Positions 16,395-24,112 of a DNA stretch of 64,000 nucleotides are shown one piece after another. How positions within the stretch are numbered: position 1 is the first letter of the stretch; each line of letters begins with the position of its first letter. The stretch is from Bradyrhizobium sp. CSA112 (lineage in GTDB: Bacteria; Pseudomonadota; Alphaproteobacteria; Rhizobiales; Xanthobacteraceae). The stretch is from the NCBI RefSeq assembly GCF_029051645.1, contig NZ_JAACFS010000024.1, positions 1-64,000 on the forward strand. The letters are read 5' to 3'. A program made the position numbers and the translations under genes. The notes beneath the pieces were generated by a model. It did not search any database. It was not told the DNA's origin and saw nothing but the letters and a program-made list of their open reading frames with translations.

Positions 16395-16705
16395 AGGCGC
16401 CAAGGCGGGCCGGATTCGGCCCTGCGGTCGGGGCGTGTTCTAGGCGAGGAAGCCGGGGCAGACAAGGCGCAGGGTGGAGAAATTCGCCCCTAAATGGCAA
16501 GCCGGAAGGCTTTCGAAAAAAGGGTGGGACCGCCAGACGCGACAAAAAACTGACGGTCCCGTGCCGCTGCTTTGAAATCCTGGCCGGGAAGTGCGGCTTC
16601 GCCGGTCAGCCGGAGCGACGAAAACAACGGTAGCAAGGCGGAGCGAAACGGCAACGTGAACCCGGTTTTAACCTAACCAGTCAACCTTACCGCCCGCGGG
16701 ATGCG
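16395..16705. other. Intergenic region upstream of tRNA-Ser
   Basis: It should contain the tRNA promoter (minus strand) and the end of the ROK-kinase unit. I see no gene here. Poly-purine runs around 16515-16550 are not a clear terminator. Confidence 0.5.
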
Positions 16706-17806
16706 TTAATCCCGCCCCTTCTTCGCCTTCTTCTCGTCCTTGCCGTTGTCCTTCCGCCGGTTGGTGAAGCGCGCATTGCCGAGGCCGGTGCCGATGGTCA
16801 ACACGCCCCAGTGCTCGACATCCTGCATAAAGGGAACTTCGGAAAGGCCCTGCGCCACGCCGTCATTGTGCATCAGCACGGCGGTGTCGTGGTCGCCGAT
16901 CTGCGGGATCGCCTCCACTAGGCTTGCCGGCAGGTTGAACCTGCTGCTCTCCCAATTGCCGGGCAGGTTCTGCGCGCCCTTCTCGATCGAGCCGTCCCCG
17001 TCGATCACGCCGGGACAGGCGATGCCGATAAAGGGCGCGAGTTTCAGGCCTTCGGCCTCTGTCGCCGCGATCAGGTCCTTCAGCATCTTGACCAGCCGCT
17101 TCACCGCGCCTTCGCGCGTCGGCTCATCGTCGGCGTGCCGCCACAGCGCGGACTTCCATATGTCGGCCTTCGAAAGATCGGGCGCTTTCTTCCAGCGCGT
17201 CTCGACCACGCCGCAACGGATGTTGGTGCCGCCGATATCGACGCCAAGGATGCTGTCATGGGCCTCAAAAATCCATGACGGCGCAAGATGCAGCGTGCCG
17301 ATCAGGCCGGCGACATCGGGGTGAAAGCGGATCGGCACCACATCGACCTCAAGGCCTTCCGCCTTGAGGATGATGTCGGTGCGGGCGATCGCGAGCTCGC
17401 CGACCCGGCTCTGCCTGAAGCCACCGCCCACCACGATGCGCTCGGTATCGGCCCACGCCTTGGTCTTGAGGAACCGCCGAGTCACATAGGCCAGTTCCTG
17501 GGCGAATTCCTCGATCGCGCTATGCACCAGCGCGGCGGCGCCGACATCGGCGCCGACCAGGGCCTCGTCGAGATCGTCCTTGGGAATCTCGCCGGCGGAC
17601 TTCTTGCCCAAGGGATCATCGCCGTCCTTCCTGAGCGGCTTGCGCAAGCTGTCCAGGATCTTGCGGAAGGCTCCCTTGCTGGCGCGGTCGCCGAGAAAGC
17701 CCTCATCGTCCTTCAACTCGATGTTGAAACTATCGACCTCGACCGACGGCAGGCGTGTGGCCCCGTGGCGTGCAATCCCCGTGGTCGTTATGGTGTCTTC
17801 TGCCAT
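16706..17806 (-). CDS. ROK/ASKHA-type sugar kinase with circularly permuted motif order
   Basis: A 366-residue protein with all the main sugar-kinase motifs, but in an unusual order. Residues 90-175 look like the usual C-terminal lobe (helix EFAQELAYVTRRFL, then adenosine motif ERIVVGGGF, then AGLIGTLHLAPS). Only at residue 187 does the phosphate-1 motif appear (LGVDIGGTNIRCGVVE), followed by IGIACPGVIDGDG, the catalytic Asp in MHNDGVAQGLSE and phosphate-2 in LTIGTGLGNARF near residue 340, after which a Lys/Arg-rich tail ends the protein. The zinc-binding Cys/His ROK signature that should follow phosphate-2 is absent. The start is ATG at 17806; an upstream extension to 17884 reads into repeat sequence. 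It is probably a glucokinase-like kinase; substrate unknown. Confidence 0.8.
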   Translation of the reverse strand: MAEDTITTTGIARHGATRLPSVEVDSFNIELKDDEGFLGDRASKGAFRKILDSLRKPLRKDGDDPLGKKSAGEIPKDDLDEALVGADVGAAALVHSAIEEFAQELAYVTRRFLKTKAWADTERIVVGGGFRQSRVGELAIARTDIILKAEGLEVDVVPIRFHPDVAGLIGTLHLAPSWIFEAHDSILGVDIGGTNIRCGVVETRWKKAPDLSKADIWKSALWRHADDEPTREGAVKRLVKMLKDLIAATEAEGLKLAPFIGIACPGVIDGDGSIEKGAQNLPGNWESSRFNLPASLVEAIPQIGDHDTAVLMHNDGVAQGLSEVPFMQDVEHWGVLTIGTGLGNARFTNRRKDNGKDEKKAKKGRD

Positions 17807-18210
17807 GTGCCAAGCCCCTGCCGGATCTTCGCTGGCGACAACGGGCGGGGAACCCATTGGTTTCAATAAAGGGCGAGTAGCCAATGGCGAATGGCGAGTG
17901 GGGCGAATGGAGGCGGCAAATAGGGAGCGCTATTCGCCATTCGCTACTCGCCATTCGCCTTTTTCCGGCCAAATCCTTCATTTTTGGCCGGTTTTTGGGC
18001 CTCTTTGCCTTGACTCACGGCATTCTGCGGCTATAAGTCCCCGCATCCGGCGCGGGATTTCTCGCGCCGCTTGTTTTTGCGCGAAATCTTAAGGGGTTTG
18101 CTCCCCGGCCGCGCGAAAATCGTACCCATAACGACTGACCAAAAAGCCGACCCGGACAGCCCTGTTGGGAAAACGTCCGAGGCCGGGATCGAACACGAAG
18201 GAAAAAAACG
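17807..18210. other. Intergenic region upstream of rplU
   Basis: A divergent promoter region between the ROK-type kinase and rplU. It contains an inverted repeat of TTCGCCA-type units (17886-17959). Sequence CTTGACTCACGG-N-CTGCGGCTATAAG near 18009-18036 resembles a -35 (CTTGAC) and -10 (CTATAA) pair and is a plausible rplU promoter. No gene is seen. Confidence 0.5.
17886..17959. repeat. Inverted repeat of TTCGCCA/TGGCGAA units
   Basis: GGCGAATGGCGAGT at 17886-17899 is the exact reverse complement of 17946-17959, with additional partial copies (GCGAGTAG / CTACTCGC) around it; a T run follows on the right. It may act as a hairpin or terminator and belongs to the non-coding repeats placed between transcription units in this window. 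Confidence 0.7.
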
Positions 18211-18693
18211 ATGTTCGCAGTCATCAAAACCGGCGGCCGGCAATACCGCGTCGTTCCGGATGATGTGCTCGAGATAGGCAAGATCGCCGGCGAAGTCGGC
18301 ACGATCGTGCAGCTTGGTGAAGTTCTGGTGGTCGGCGGTGACACGCCGGTGCTGGGCACGCCGACGGTGGCAGGCGCTTCCGTTGCGGCCGAAGTGCTGG
18401 ACCACAAGCGCGGCCCGAAGGTGATCGCGTTCAAGAAGCGCCGCCGCAAGAATTCGCGCCGCAAGCGCGGCTATCGCGACGAGATCACGGTGCTTCGCGT
18501 CACCGAGATCCTGACCGATAACAACAAGCCTTCGATCGGCCCGCGGCCGAAGAGGGAAAAGGTCGTAGCGCCCGCCGCCGAGGGCGACGAGGCGCCGACG
18601 GCCGCCAAGAAGGCGCCTGCGAAAAAGGCTGCGGCAAAGAAGGCCCCGGCCAAGAAGGCCGCCGCCGCGAAGGGCAAGAGCGACAAGAAGTGA
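18211..18693 (+). CDS. rplU: 50S ribosomal protein L21 with Ala/Lys-rich tail
   Basis: Residues 1-103 are a normal L21 (MFAVIKTGGRQYRVVPDDVL; rRNA-contacting KKRRRKNSRRKRGYRDE), which binds 23S rRNA near L20. The remaining 55 residues are an extension ending in a histone-H1-like run of Lys, Ala and Pro (AAKKAPAKKAAAKKAPAKKA). Such tails are known on alphaproteobacterial L21. GAAGGA precedes the ATG. rpmA follows 90 bases later, the standard L21-L27 operon, and obg lies 2.5 kb further on, as usual in bacteria though separated here by three genes. Confidence 0.97.
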   Translation: MFAVIKTGGRQYRVVPDDVLEIGKIAGEVGTIVQLGEVLVVGGDTPVLGTPTVAGASVAAEVLDHKRGPKVIAFKKRRRKNSRRKRGYRDEITVLRVTEILTDNNKPSIGPRPKREKVVAPAAEGDEAPTAAKKAPAKKAAAKKAPAKKAAAAKGKSDKK

Positions 18694-18783
18694 TGCGCTT
18701 TGATCAAAAGTTGAAGCGCGACAGAAAGTGAAATGATTCCGTCAAGGAATTGATCTAAAACTTATCGAAGTCGGAGACGGGCC

Positions 18784-19053
18784 ATGGCTCACAAAAAAGC
18801 AGGCGGTTCATCGCGAAACGGTCGCGATTCAGCGGGCAAGCGCCTTGGCATCAAGGCGTACGGCGGCGAACACGTGATTCCCGGCAACATTATCGCGCGT
18901 CAGCGCGGCACCACCTGGCATCCCGGCCTTAATGTCGGCATGGGCACCGACCATACTCTCTTTGCCAAGGTCGAAGGTCATGTCGAGTTTCGTGCAAAAG
19001 CCAATGGTCGCACTTTCGTATCGGTAGTTCCGATGACGGAGGCGGCCGAATAG
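18784..19053 (+). CDS. rpmA: 50S ribosomal protein L27
   Basis: The 89-residue protein (MAHKKAGGSSRNGRDSAGKR, then GGEHVIPGNIIARQRGTTWH) reaches the peptidyl-transferase centre with its N-terminal tail. Length and sequence match the family end to end. It follows rplU and is closed by a strong terminator at 19117, so the unit is rplU-rpmA. Confidence 0.98.
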   Translation: MAHKKAGGSSRNGRDSAGKRLGIKAYGGEHVIPGNIIARQRGTTWHPGLNVGMGTDHTLFAKVEGHVEFRAKANGRTFVSVVPMTEAAE

Positions 19054-19116
19054 ACGGTGGACATAATTCGAGTCCGCCGGGTCCTGTTGAACCGGCAGAG
19101 TCGAAAAGGGCTCCAA

Positions 19117-19147
19117 GGGGAGGCGGGAAACCGGCCTCCCCTTTTTT
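19117..19147 (+). terminator. Rho-independent terminator of rplU-rpmA
   Basis: Stem GGGGAGGC / GCCTCCCC with a 9-base loop, followed by TTTTTT. It lies inside the longest open frame of the downstream GNAT gene, which supports that gene's later start. Confidence 0.92.
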
Positions 19148-19179
19148 ATTTTGCGCATATTCGCAATCAGGAGCCCGAC

Positions 19180-19782
19180 ATGTTGCAGGACATCCCGATC
19201 CCGACCTCGACCTTGCGTGAGGCGAGTAGCTGCGTCCTCGAGACCGAACGGCTGACGTTGCGCCGGCCGACGCTCGCGGACGTAAGAGCGATTACGCATC
19301 TCGCCAATGATCGGCGCATTGCAGAAAACACCCGCCGCCTGCCGCATCCCTATATGCAGGATCACGCCGTCGAATTCGTGCGCGCGACATCCACCGATAA
19401 CAGCGAGACCGTGTTTCTGATCGAACAGAACTTTTCGCCCATCGGCATGGTCGGGATCGACCGCAGCGAGCCGGACGCTCCGGAACTCGGCTACTGGCTC
19501 GGCGTCGCGCATTGGGGCCAGGGCTTTGGCACCGAGGCCGCGCGCGCCGTGATCGATTTTTTCTTCGAGGAATTCGATGCCGAGCACCTGATTTCGGGCG
19601 CCCGCGTCGCCAACCCGGCCTCGCGCAACATCCTGGAGAAATGCGGCTTCCAGTGGAGCGGCGTCGAGCTGCACCGCTTCGAGGCGCTGGGATCCTCGAC
19701 CCCGGTCGACCGCTTCCGCCTGACGCGCAGTGTCTGGGCGTCGCTGAAGAACTGGGGGAGTTCGACGCGAAGGGAGCGGTAG
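19180..19782 (+). CDS. GNAT-family N-acetyltransferase (RimJ/RimL-like)
   Basis: A 200-residue acetyl-CoA-dependent acetyltransferase. The opening LETERLTLRRPTLADVRAIT, the core PELGYWLGVAHWGQGFGTEA (pyrophosphate-binding Q/G-x-G-x-A region) and SRNILEKCGFQWSG are characteristic of the RimJ/L branch, which acetylates protein N-termini but also includes many small-molecule enzymes. The ATG at 19180 has AGGAG 7 bases upstream and follows the L27 terminator; the frame is open from 19057 but that stretch includes the terminator. Target unknown. Confidence 0.88.
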   Translation: MLQDIPIPTSTLREASSCVLETERLTLRRPTLADVRAITHLANDRRIAENTRRLPHPYMQDHAVEFVRATSTDNSETVFLIEQNFSPIGMVGIDRSEPDAPELGYWLGVAHWGQGFGTEAARAVIDFFFEEFDAEHLISGARVANPASRNILEKCGFQWSGVELHRFEALGSSTPVDRFRLTRSVWASLKNWGSSTRRER

Positions 19783-19801
19783 TGAGCTCGACAACAACAC
19801 C

Positions 19802-19924
19802 GCCGTCCCTGCGAACGCGGGGACCCATAGCCACAGGCGTTTGTTATTGCGCTGGTTTGTAGCTCCAGCTTTCCGCCACACAGCGTTTGTGGTTATGGGT
19901 CCCGGCTCGAGGCCGGGACGACGG
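19802..19924. repeat. Dispersed inverted-repeat element (CCCTGCG family)
   Basis: The left arm CCGTCCCTGCGAACGCGGGG and the right arm (TATGGGTCCCGGCTCGAGGCCGGGACGACGG, read in inverse) bound 120 bases between two convergent genes. It is related to the elements at 1315-1440 and 4134-4325, with the right arm diverged. Confidence 0.75.
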
Positions 19925-19936
19925 CTGTGTGTGACT

Positions 19937-20851
19937 TCACGCCGGCGGATTGACCACCGCTTCTTCGCGCCCGAGCTTCTGTTCTCGCAGGAAGATATAG
20001 ATGCCCGCGCCGATGATGATGGCTGCACCGATGATGGTCGAGATCGACGGCACGTCACCCCACACGACGAAGCCGAAGATCACCGCCCACACGATCATCG
20101 AATATTGATACGGCACCACGACGCTGGCTGGCGCCAGTTTCAGCGAGCGGTTGATGCATACCAGCGCGGCGACAGAAACGATGCCGGCGGCGGCGAACAG
20201 ACCCAGACTGCCGGGTGAAGGCGTCACCCAGCCAATCGGCGACATCAACGCGCCGAGCAGGAAGGTGCCGCCGAATTGCGTCGTGGTCAGCACGATATCC
20301 GGCGTCGCCCGCAACGAGCGCGTGATCAGCATCAGGAGCGCAAACGACAGGCTGCCGCCGAGCGCAATCATCGCAGGCCAGCTTACGGTTTGCGACGACG
20401 GACGCAGCGCAATCAGCACGCCGCAGAATCCGATCAGGATCGCGGTCCAGCGCCGCCAGCCGACATGTTCGCCGAGCACGATTCCCGACAGCGCGGTAAC
20501 GAAAATCGGCGAGGCCAGATAATAGGTGATCACGTCGGCGAGCGGCAGATAGACGGTGGCAAGGAAGAAGGCGGCGACTTCCAGCGTCGAGAGCGTCACG
20601 CGGAGCAATTGCAGCCACGGTCGTTCGAAGTGGGTGAATTCGGCGCGCTGCTTCCAGATTATCGGCAGCAGCACGAGTAACGCGGCGCAGGCGCGCAGCC
20701 ATAACAACTGCCCGACCGAATAGGTCGCGACCATGAATTTTCCGAGCGCATCGCCGAACGAAAACATGAAGATCGACAGCAGCATCAAGCCGATACCGGC
20801 CAGGCGCGCGGAACGCTCGTCATAGGTGGAGATCTTGGCGAAGAGGCTCAT
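19937..20851 (-). CDS. EamA/DMT-family transporter
   Basis: A 304-residue inner-membrane protein with ten predicted helices in two EamA repeats (first GIGLMLLSIFMFSFGDALGK; second repeat begins WPAMIALGGSLSFALLMLIT). Conserved turns include YYLASPIFVTALSGIVLGE and VPYQYSMIVWAVIFGFVVWG. Family members export amino acids, nucleobases or metabolites; the substrate is not predictable. The start is ATG at 20851 (MSLFAKISTYDERSARLAG), since the 56 residues before it derive from a palindromic repeat region. It is divergent from the MaoC gene. Confidence 0.88.
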   Translation of the reverse strand: MSLFAKISTYDERSARLAGIGLMLLSIFMFSFGDALGKFMVATYSVGQLLWLRACAALLVLLPIIWKQRAEFTHFERPWLQLLRVTLSTLEVAAFFLATVYLPLADVITYYLASPIFVTALSGIVLGEHVGWRRWTAILIGFCGVLIALRPSSQTVSWPAMIALGGSLSFALLMLITRSLRATPDIVLTTTQFGGTFLLGALMSPIGWVTPSPGSLGLFAAAGIVSVAALVCINRSLKLAPASVVVPYQYSMIVWAVIFGFVVWGDVPSISTIIGAAIIIGAGIYIFLREQKLGREEAVVNPPA

Positions 20852-20899
20852 TGGGAGATTGGCGACCGCCTGTTGTTCTTGCGCGGCTGTTTTAAAGAC

Positions 20900-20957
20900 G
20901 TGGTTGCCCGGGACATCTAGCGCGAAGATGCGCTTCGCGCTATCGCCTGGGCACGAC
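20900..20957. repeat. Palindromic element between eamA-type and maoC-type genes
   Basis: AGCGCGAAGATGCGCTTCGCGCT is a strong hairpin flanked by GTTGCCCGGGACAT and GCCTGGGCACGAC, imperfect inverses of each other. Non-coding; placed in the shared upstream region of two divergent genes. Confidence 0.7.
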
Positions 20958-21036
20958 AAATTGAAGCAATTGTCGCAGCCATGTCGGTGAGATACCGGTA
21001 CGCCGTGGACTAACGGCAAGACATCGCAGGGAAATC

Positions 21037-21516
21037 ATGGCCGACTTCGATCCCGCCGCGCACCGCATGGTGCCGCAACAACGCTGGTTCGAGGATTTCG
21101 TCCTCGGCGAACGCTTCGTGATCCCGAGCCGGACCCAGACCTCGGCGGTATTCGCCGCATTCCAGACGGCGAGTGGCGACACCCATCCGATCCATTACGA
21201 CATCGAATATTGCCGCAGCCGCGGCATGCCGGACCTGCTCGCGCATGGTTTCCAGACGCTCGTTCACACCGCGCCGGGTGCCGGCCTGTTTCCCTACGTC
21301 GTCGAGGAATCGCTGGTCGGATTCCTCGAACAATCGAGCCGGTTCCTGAAGCCTGTCTATGCCGGCGACACGCTCTATCCCGCGCTGGAAGTGACCGAGC
21401 TCACGCCCGGCCGCAGCACCGGCGTCGTGACGCTGCGCTCGACCGTGTTCAACCAGCGCAAGGAGCTCGTGCTGGAGGGAACGCAGAAATTTTTGATTCG
21501 CCGGCGGCCGGCCTGA
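21037..21516 (+). CDS. MaoC-like hot-dog dehydratase
   Basis: A 159-residue hot-dog fold with the hydratase-2 motif (FQTASGDTHPIHYDIEYCRS: catalytic Asp and His) and FLKPVYAGDTLYPALEV typical of the family. MaoC/R-hydratases add water to enoyl-CoA in (R)-specific fashion; homologues such as mesaconyl-CoA hydratase are also possible. A ribosome site (GGGAAA) precedes the ATG. The gene is flanked by palindromic elements and is apparently monocistronic. Confidence 0.85.
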   Translation: MADFDPAAHRMVPQQRWFEDFVLGERFVIPSRTQTSAVFAAFQTASGDTHPIHYDIEYCRSRGMPDLLAHGFQTLVHTAPGAGLFPYVVEESLVGFLEQSSRFLKPVYAGDTLYPALEVTELTPGRSTGVVTLRSTVFNQRKELVLEGTQKFLIRRRPA

Positions 21517-21601
21517 GCCCGAAAAACCCCGAAAATTAAGGCTTTTCGCTGATGTCGCGGGCCTTGAGGGTTGCCGCACGGCCCACCCTGCCCTAACTAC
21601 A

Positions 21602-21630
21602 GACTGGCTCTGATTGAATCAGAACCAGTC
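21602..21630. repeat. 29-bp near-perfect palindrome upstream of obg
   Basis: GACTGG-C-TCTGATT pairs with AATCAGA-A-CCAGTC around a central base. It is the first half of a two-part repeat that ends at 21694. Confidence 0.75.
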
Positions 21631-21650
21631 TGTAAAGTCTTTGTTTTGAC

Positions 21651-21694
21651 GCGTTTTCTTGACGCGAACCGGTGTCCACTTCGCTCGAAAACGC
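21651..21694. repeat. GCGTTTTC...GAAAACGC dispersed element
   Basis: GCGTTTTC at 21651-21658 and GAAAACGC at 21687-21694 enclose the core TTGACGCGAACCGGTGTCCA. From general familiarity with Bradyrhizobium and Rhodopseudomonas genomes this core is a very common dispersed repeat. It ends only 13 bases before the obg start codon, so it lies in the obg leader. Confidence 0.75.
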
Positions 21695-21707
21695 TATAGT
21701 ACAAATC

Positions 21708-22763
21708 ATGAAATTCCTTGACGAGGCAAAGGTCTATATCCGCTCCGGCGACGGCGGGAACGGCTGCGTGGCGTTCCGCCGCGAGAAGTTCATCGAGTTC
21801 GGTGGCCCCTCCGGCGGCAATGGCGGCCGTGGCGGCGACGTCATCGTCGAGGTGGTCGACGGGTTGAACACGCTGATCGACTATCGCTACCAGCAGCACT
21901 TCAAGGCGCAGAAGGGCACCAATGGCATGGGCAAGGACCGCCATGGCGCCAACGGCAAACCGACCGTTCTCAAAGTGCCGGTCGGCACGCAGATTTTCGA
22001 CGAGGATCGCGAAACGCTGATCCACGACTTCACCGAGCTCGGTGAGAAATTCGTGCTCGCCGAAGGCGGCAATGGCGGCTTCGGCAACGCGCATTTCAAA
22101 TCCTCGACCAACCGCGCGCCGCGCAACGCCAACCCCGGCCAGGAAGGCGAGGAACGCTGGATCTGGCTGCGGCTGAAACTGATCGCGGACGCCGGCCTCG
22201 TCGGCCTGCCCAATGCCGGCAAGTCGACCTTCCTCTCGGTCGTCAGCGCGGCCAAGCCGAAAATCGCCGACTATCCCTTCACCACGCTGCATCCGCAGCT
22301 CGGTGTCGTGAACGCGCAGGGCCGCGAATTCGTGCTTGCCGACATTCCCGGGCTGATCGAGGGCGCCCATGAAGGCGCCGGCCTCGGCGACCGCTTTCTC
22401 GGCCATGTCGAGCGCTGCCGCGTGCTGCTGCACCTGATCGATGCCACCTGCGAACATGCCGGCAAGGCCTACAAGACGGTACGGACCGAACTCGAAGCTT
22501 ATGAGGGACATCTCGCCGAGAAGATCGAGATCGTCGCGCTGAACAAGATCGACGCGGTCGCGCCGGATGAGTTGAAGAAGCAGAAGGACCGGCTGAAACG
22601 CGCGGCGAAGAAGACGCCGCTTTTGCTCTCCGCCGCCACCGGCGAAGGCGTGCCCGAAGCGCTCAAGGCGCTGGTCGAGGTGATCGGCGAGGCCCCGGTT
22701 TCGCTCAAGGCCAAGGGCAGCCAGGACCCGTGGACGCCAGCGACGCCGCCGCCGCAGGGCTGA
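21708..22763 (+). CDS. obg: GTPase Obg/CgtA
   Basis: An essential GTPase of 50S-subunit maturation and stress signalling, 351 residues. The Gly-rich Obg domain covers residues 1-158 (MKFLDEAKVYIRSGDGGNGC), and the G domain follows with G1 GLPNAGKST, G2 YPFTTLHPQLG, G3 DIPGL, G4 NKID and G5 SAATGEG. A short acidic or Pro-rich C-terminal tail replaces a full OCT domain. The start is ATG at 21708; the frame is open from 21672 but lies in the dispersed repeat. It heads the conserved obg-proB-proA-nadD-rsfS-rlmH string. Confidence 0.97.
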   Translation: MKFLDEAKVYIRSGDGGNGCVAFRREKFIEFGGPSGGNGGRGGDVIVEVVDGLNTLIDYRYQQHFKAQKGTNGMGKDRHGANGKPTVLKVPVGTQIFDEDRETLIHDFTELGEKFVLAEGGNGGFGNAHFKSSTNRAPRNANPGQEGEERWIWLRLKLIADAGLVGLPNAGKSTFLSVVSAAKPKIADYPFTTLHPQLGVVNAQGREFVLADIPGLIEGAHEGAGLGDRFLGHVERCRVLLHLIDATCEHAGKAYKTVRTELEAYEGHLAEKIEIVALNKIDAVAPDELKKQKDRLKRAAKKTPLLLSAATGEGVPEALKALVEVIGEAPVSLKAKGSQDPWTPATPPPQG

Positions 22764-22852
22764 TGCAAACTTAGCCTTCCCGCGGCCGCGCACTTCCAAA
22801 TCACGGAACTGGCGCGTATTGCTTCCGACCACCCGCATCGCTCGACCGCATC

Positions 22853-23995
22853 ATGAAACGCCCCGCGCTCAAAAACTTCCGCCGCATCGTCGTCAAGGTC
22901 GGCTCTTCGCTCCTGATCGACTCCAATGCGGGCGAGGTGCGCTCCGCCTGGCTGGCGGCGCTGGCGGCCGATATCGCGAAGCTGCACGGCGAGGGCCGCG
23001 ACGTCCTGGTGGTCTCATCGGGCTCGATCGCGCTTGGGCGCAGCCGGCTGAAATTGCCACGCGGCCCGCTGAAGCTCGAGGAAAGCCAGGGTGCCGCCGC
23101 CGTGGGGCAAATCGCGCTGGCGCGGATCTGGTCGGAAGTGCTTGGGGCTTATGGCATCGGCGCCGGACAGATCCTGGTGACGCTGCAGGATACCGAGGAG
23201 CGCCGCCGCTATCTCAACGCCCGCTCGACCATCGCCAAATTGCTGGAATGGCGCGCGGTGCCCGTGATCAACGAAAACGACACGGTCGCCACCAACGAAA
23301 TCCGCTATGGCGACAATGATCGCCTTGCCGCGCGCGTCGCCACCATGGCGAGCGCCGATCTTCTGATCCTGTTGTCCGATATCGATGGGCTCTATGATGC
23401 TCCACCCGGCGCCAATCCCAATGCAAAGCTGATTCCGATCGTCGAGTCCGTAACGTCGGAGATCGAAGGCATGGCGGGCGAGGCTGAATCCGAATTGTCG
23501 CGCGGCGGCATGTTCACCAAGATCGAGGCCGCGAAGATCGCGACGACGTCAGGCACGCACATGCTGATCGCGTCGGGCAAGATCGAGCATCCGCTGCAGG
23601 CGATCGCCGATGGCGGACGCTGCACCTGGTTCCTCACGCCGGCCAATCCCGTCACCGCGCGAAAGCGCTGGATCGCAGGTTCGCTGGAGCCGAAGGGCAC
23701 ACTGACCATCGATGCCGGCGCGGTCGCGGCGCTCCGCGCGGGCAAGAGCCTGCTGCCGGCCGGAGTGATCCGGATCGACGGCCAGTTCGCCCGCGGCGAT
23801 GCGGTGGTGGTGCGCGGTCCCGACACCCACGAGATCGGCCGCGGCCTCGTCGCCTACGACGCCGAGGACGCCGAAAAGATCAAGGGCCGCTCGTCGCCGG
23901 ACGTGATGGCGATCCTCGGCATCTCAGGCCGGGCGGAAATGATCCACCGCGATGATCTGGTGGTGGGCCCGAGCGGAGCCATTCCGGTGAAGTAG
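22853..23995 (+). CDS. proB: Glutamate 5-kinase
   Basis: First enzyme of proline synthesis: phosphorylates glutamate to glutamyl-5-phosphate. It has 380 residues: an amino-acid-kinase domain about 1-265 (RRIVVKVGSSLLIDS; PVINENDTVATNEIRYGDND; DLLILLSDIDGLYDAPP) and a C-terminal PUA domain about 285-370 (KSLLPAGVIRIDGQFARGDA). Enzymes of this two-domain form are usually feedback-inhibited by proline. The gene lies between obg and proA on the same strand. Confidence 0.97.
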   Translation: MKRPALKNFRRIVVKVGSSLLIDSNAGEVRSAWLAALAADIAKLHGEGRDVLVVSSGSIALGRSRLKLPRGPLKLEESQGAAAVGQIALARIWSEVLGAYGIGAGQILVTLQDTEERRRYLNARSTIAKLLEWRAVPVINENDTVATNEIRYGDNDRLAARVATMASADLLILLSDIDGLYDAPPGANPNAKLIPIVESVTSEIEGMAGEAESELSRGGMFTKIEAAKIATTSGTHMLIASGKIEHPLQAIADGGRCTWFLTPANPVTARKRWIAGSLEPKGTLTIDAGAVAALRAGKSLLPAGVIRIDGQFARGDAVVVRGPDTHEIGRGLVAYDAEDAEKIKGRSSPDVMAILGISGRAEMIHRDDLVVGPSGAIPVK

Positions 23996-24112
23996 GCCAA
24001 TGGCCGAGTGGCCTGTTTCCGGCATCGCCAGCCAGCCATGCCGGTTCCGGACCTCGCAAAGGCGGGATTTTCGTGCTAGGCCATGGCCTTAACTCAAGAC
24101 CCGAGACCTCCG

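Noticed and set aside
21597..22838. 413-codon minus-strand ORF opposite obg
   Set aside because: Obg has all G motifs on the plus strand; the minus ORF is a high-GC shadow.
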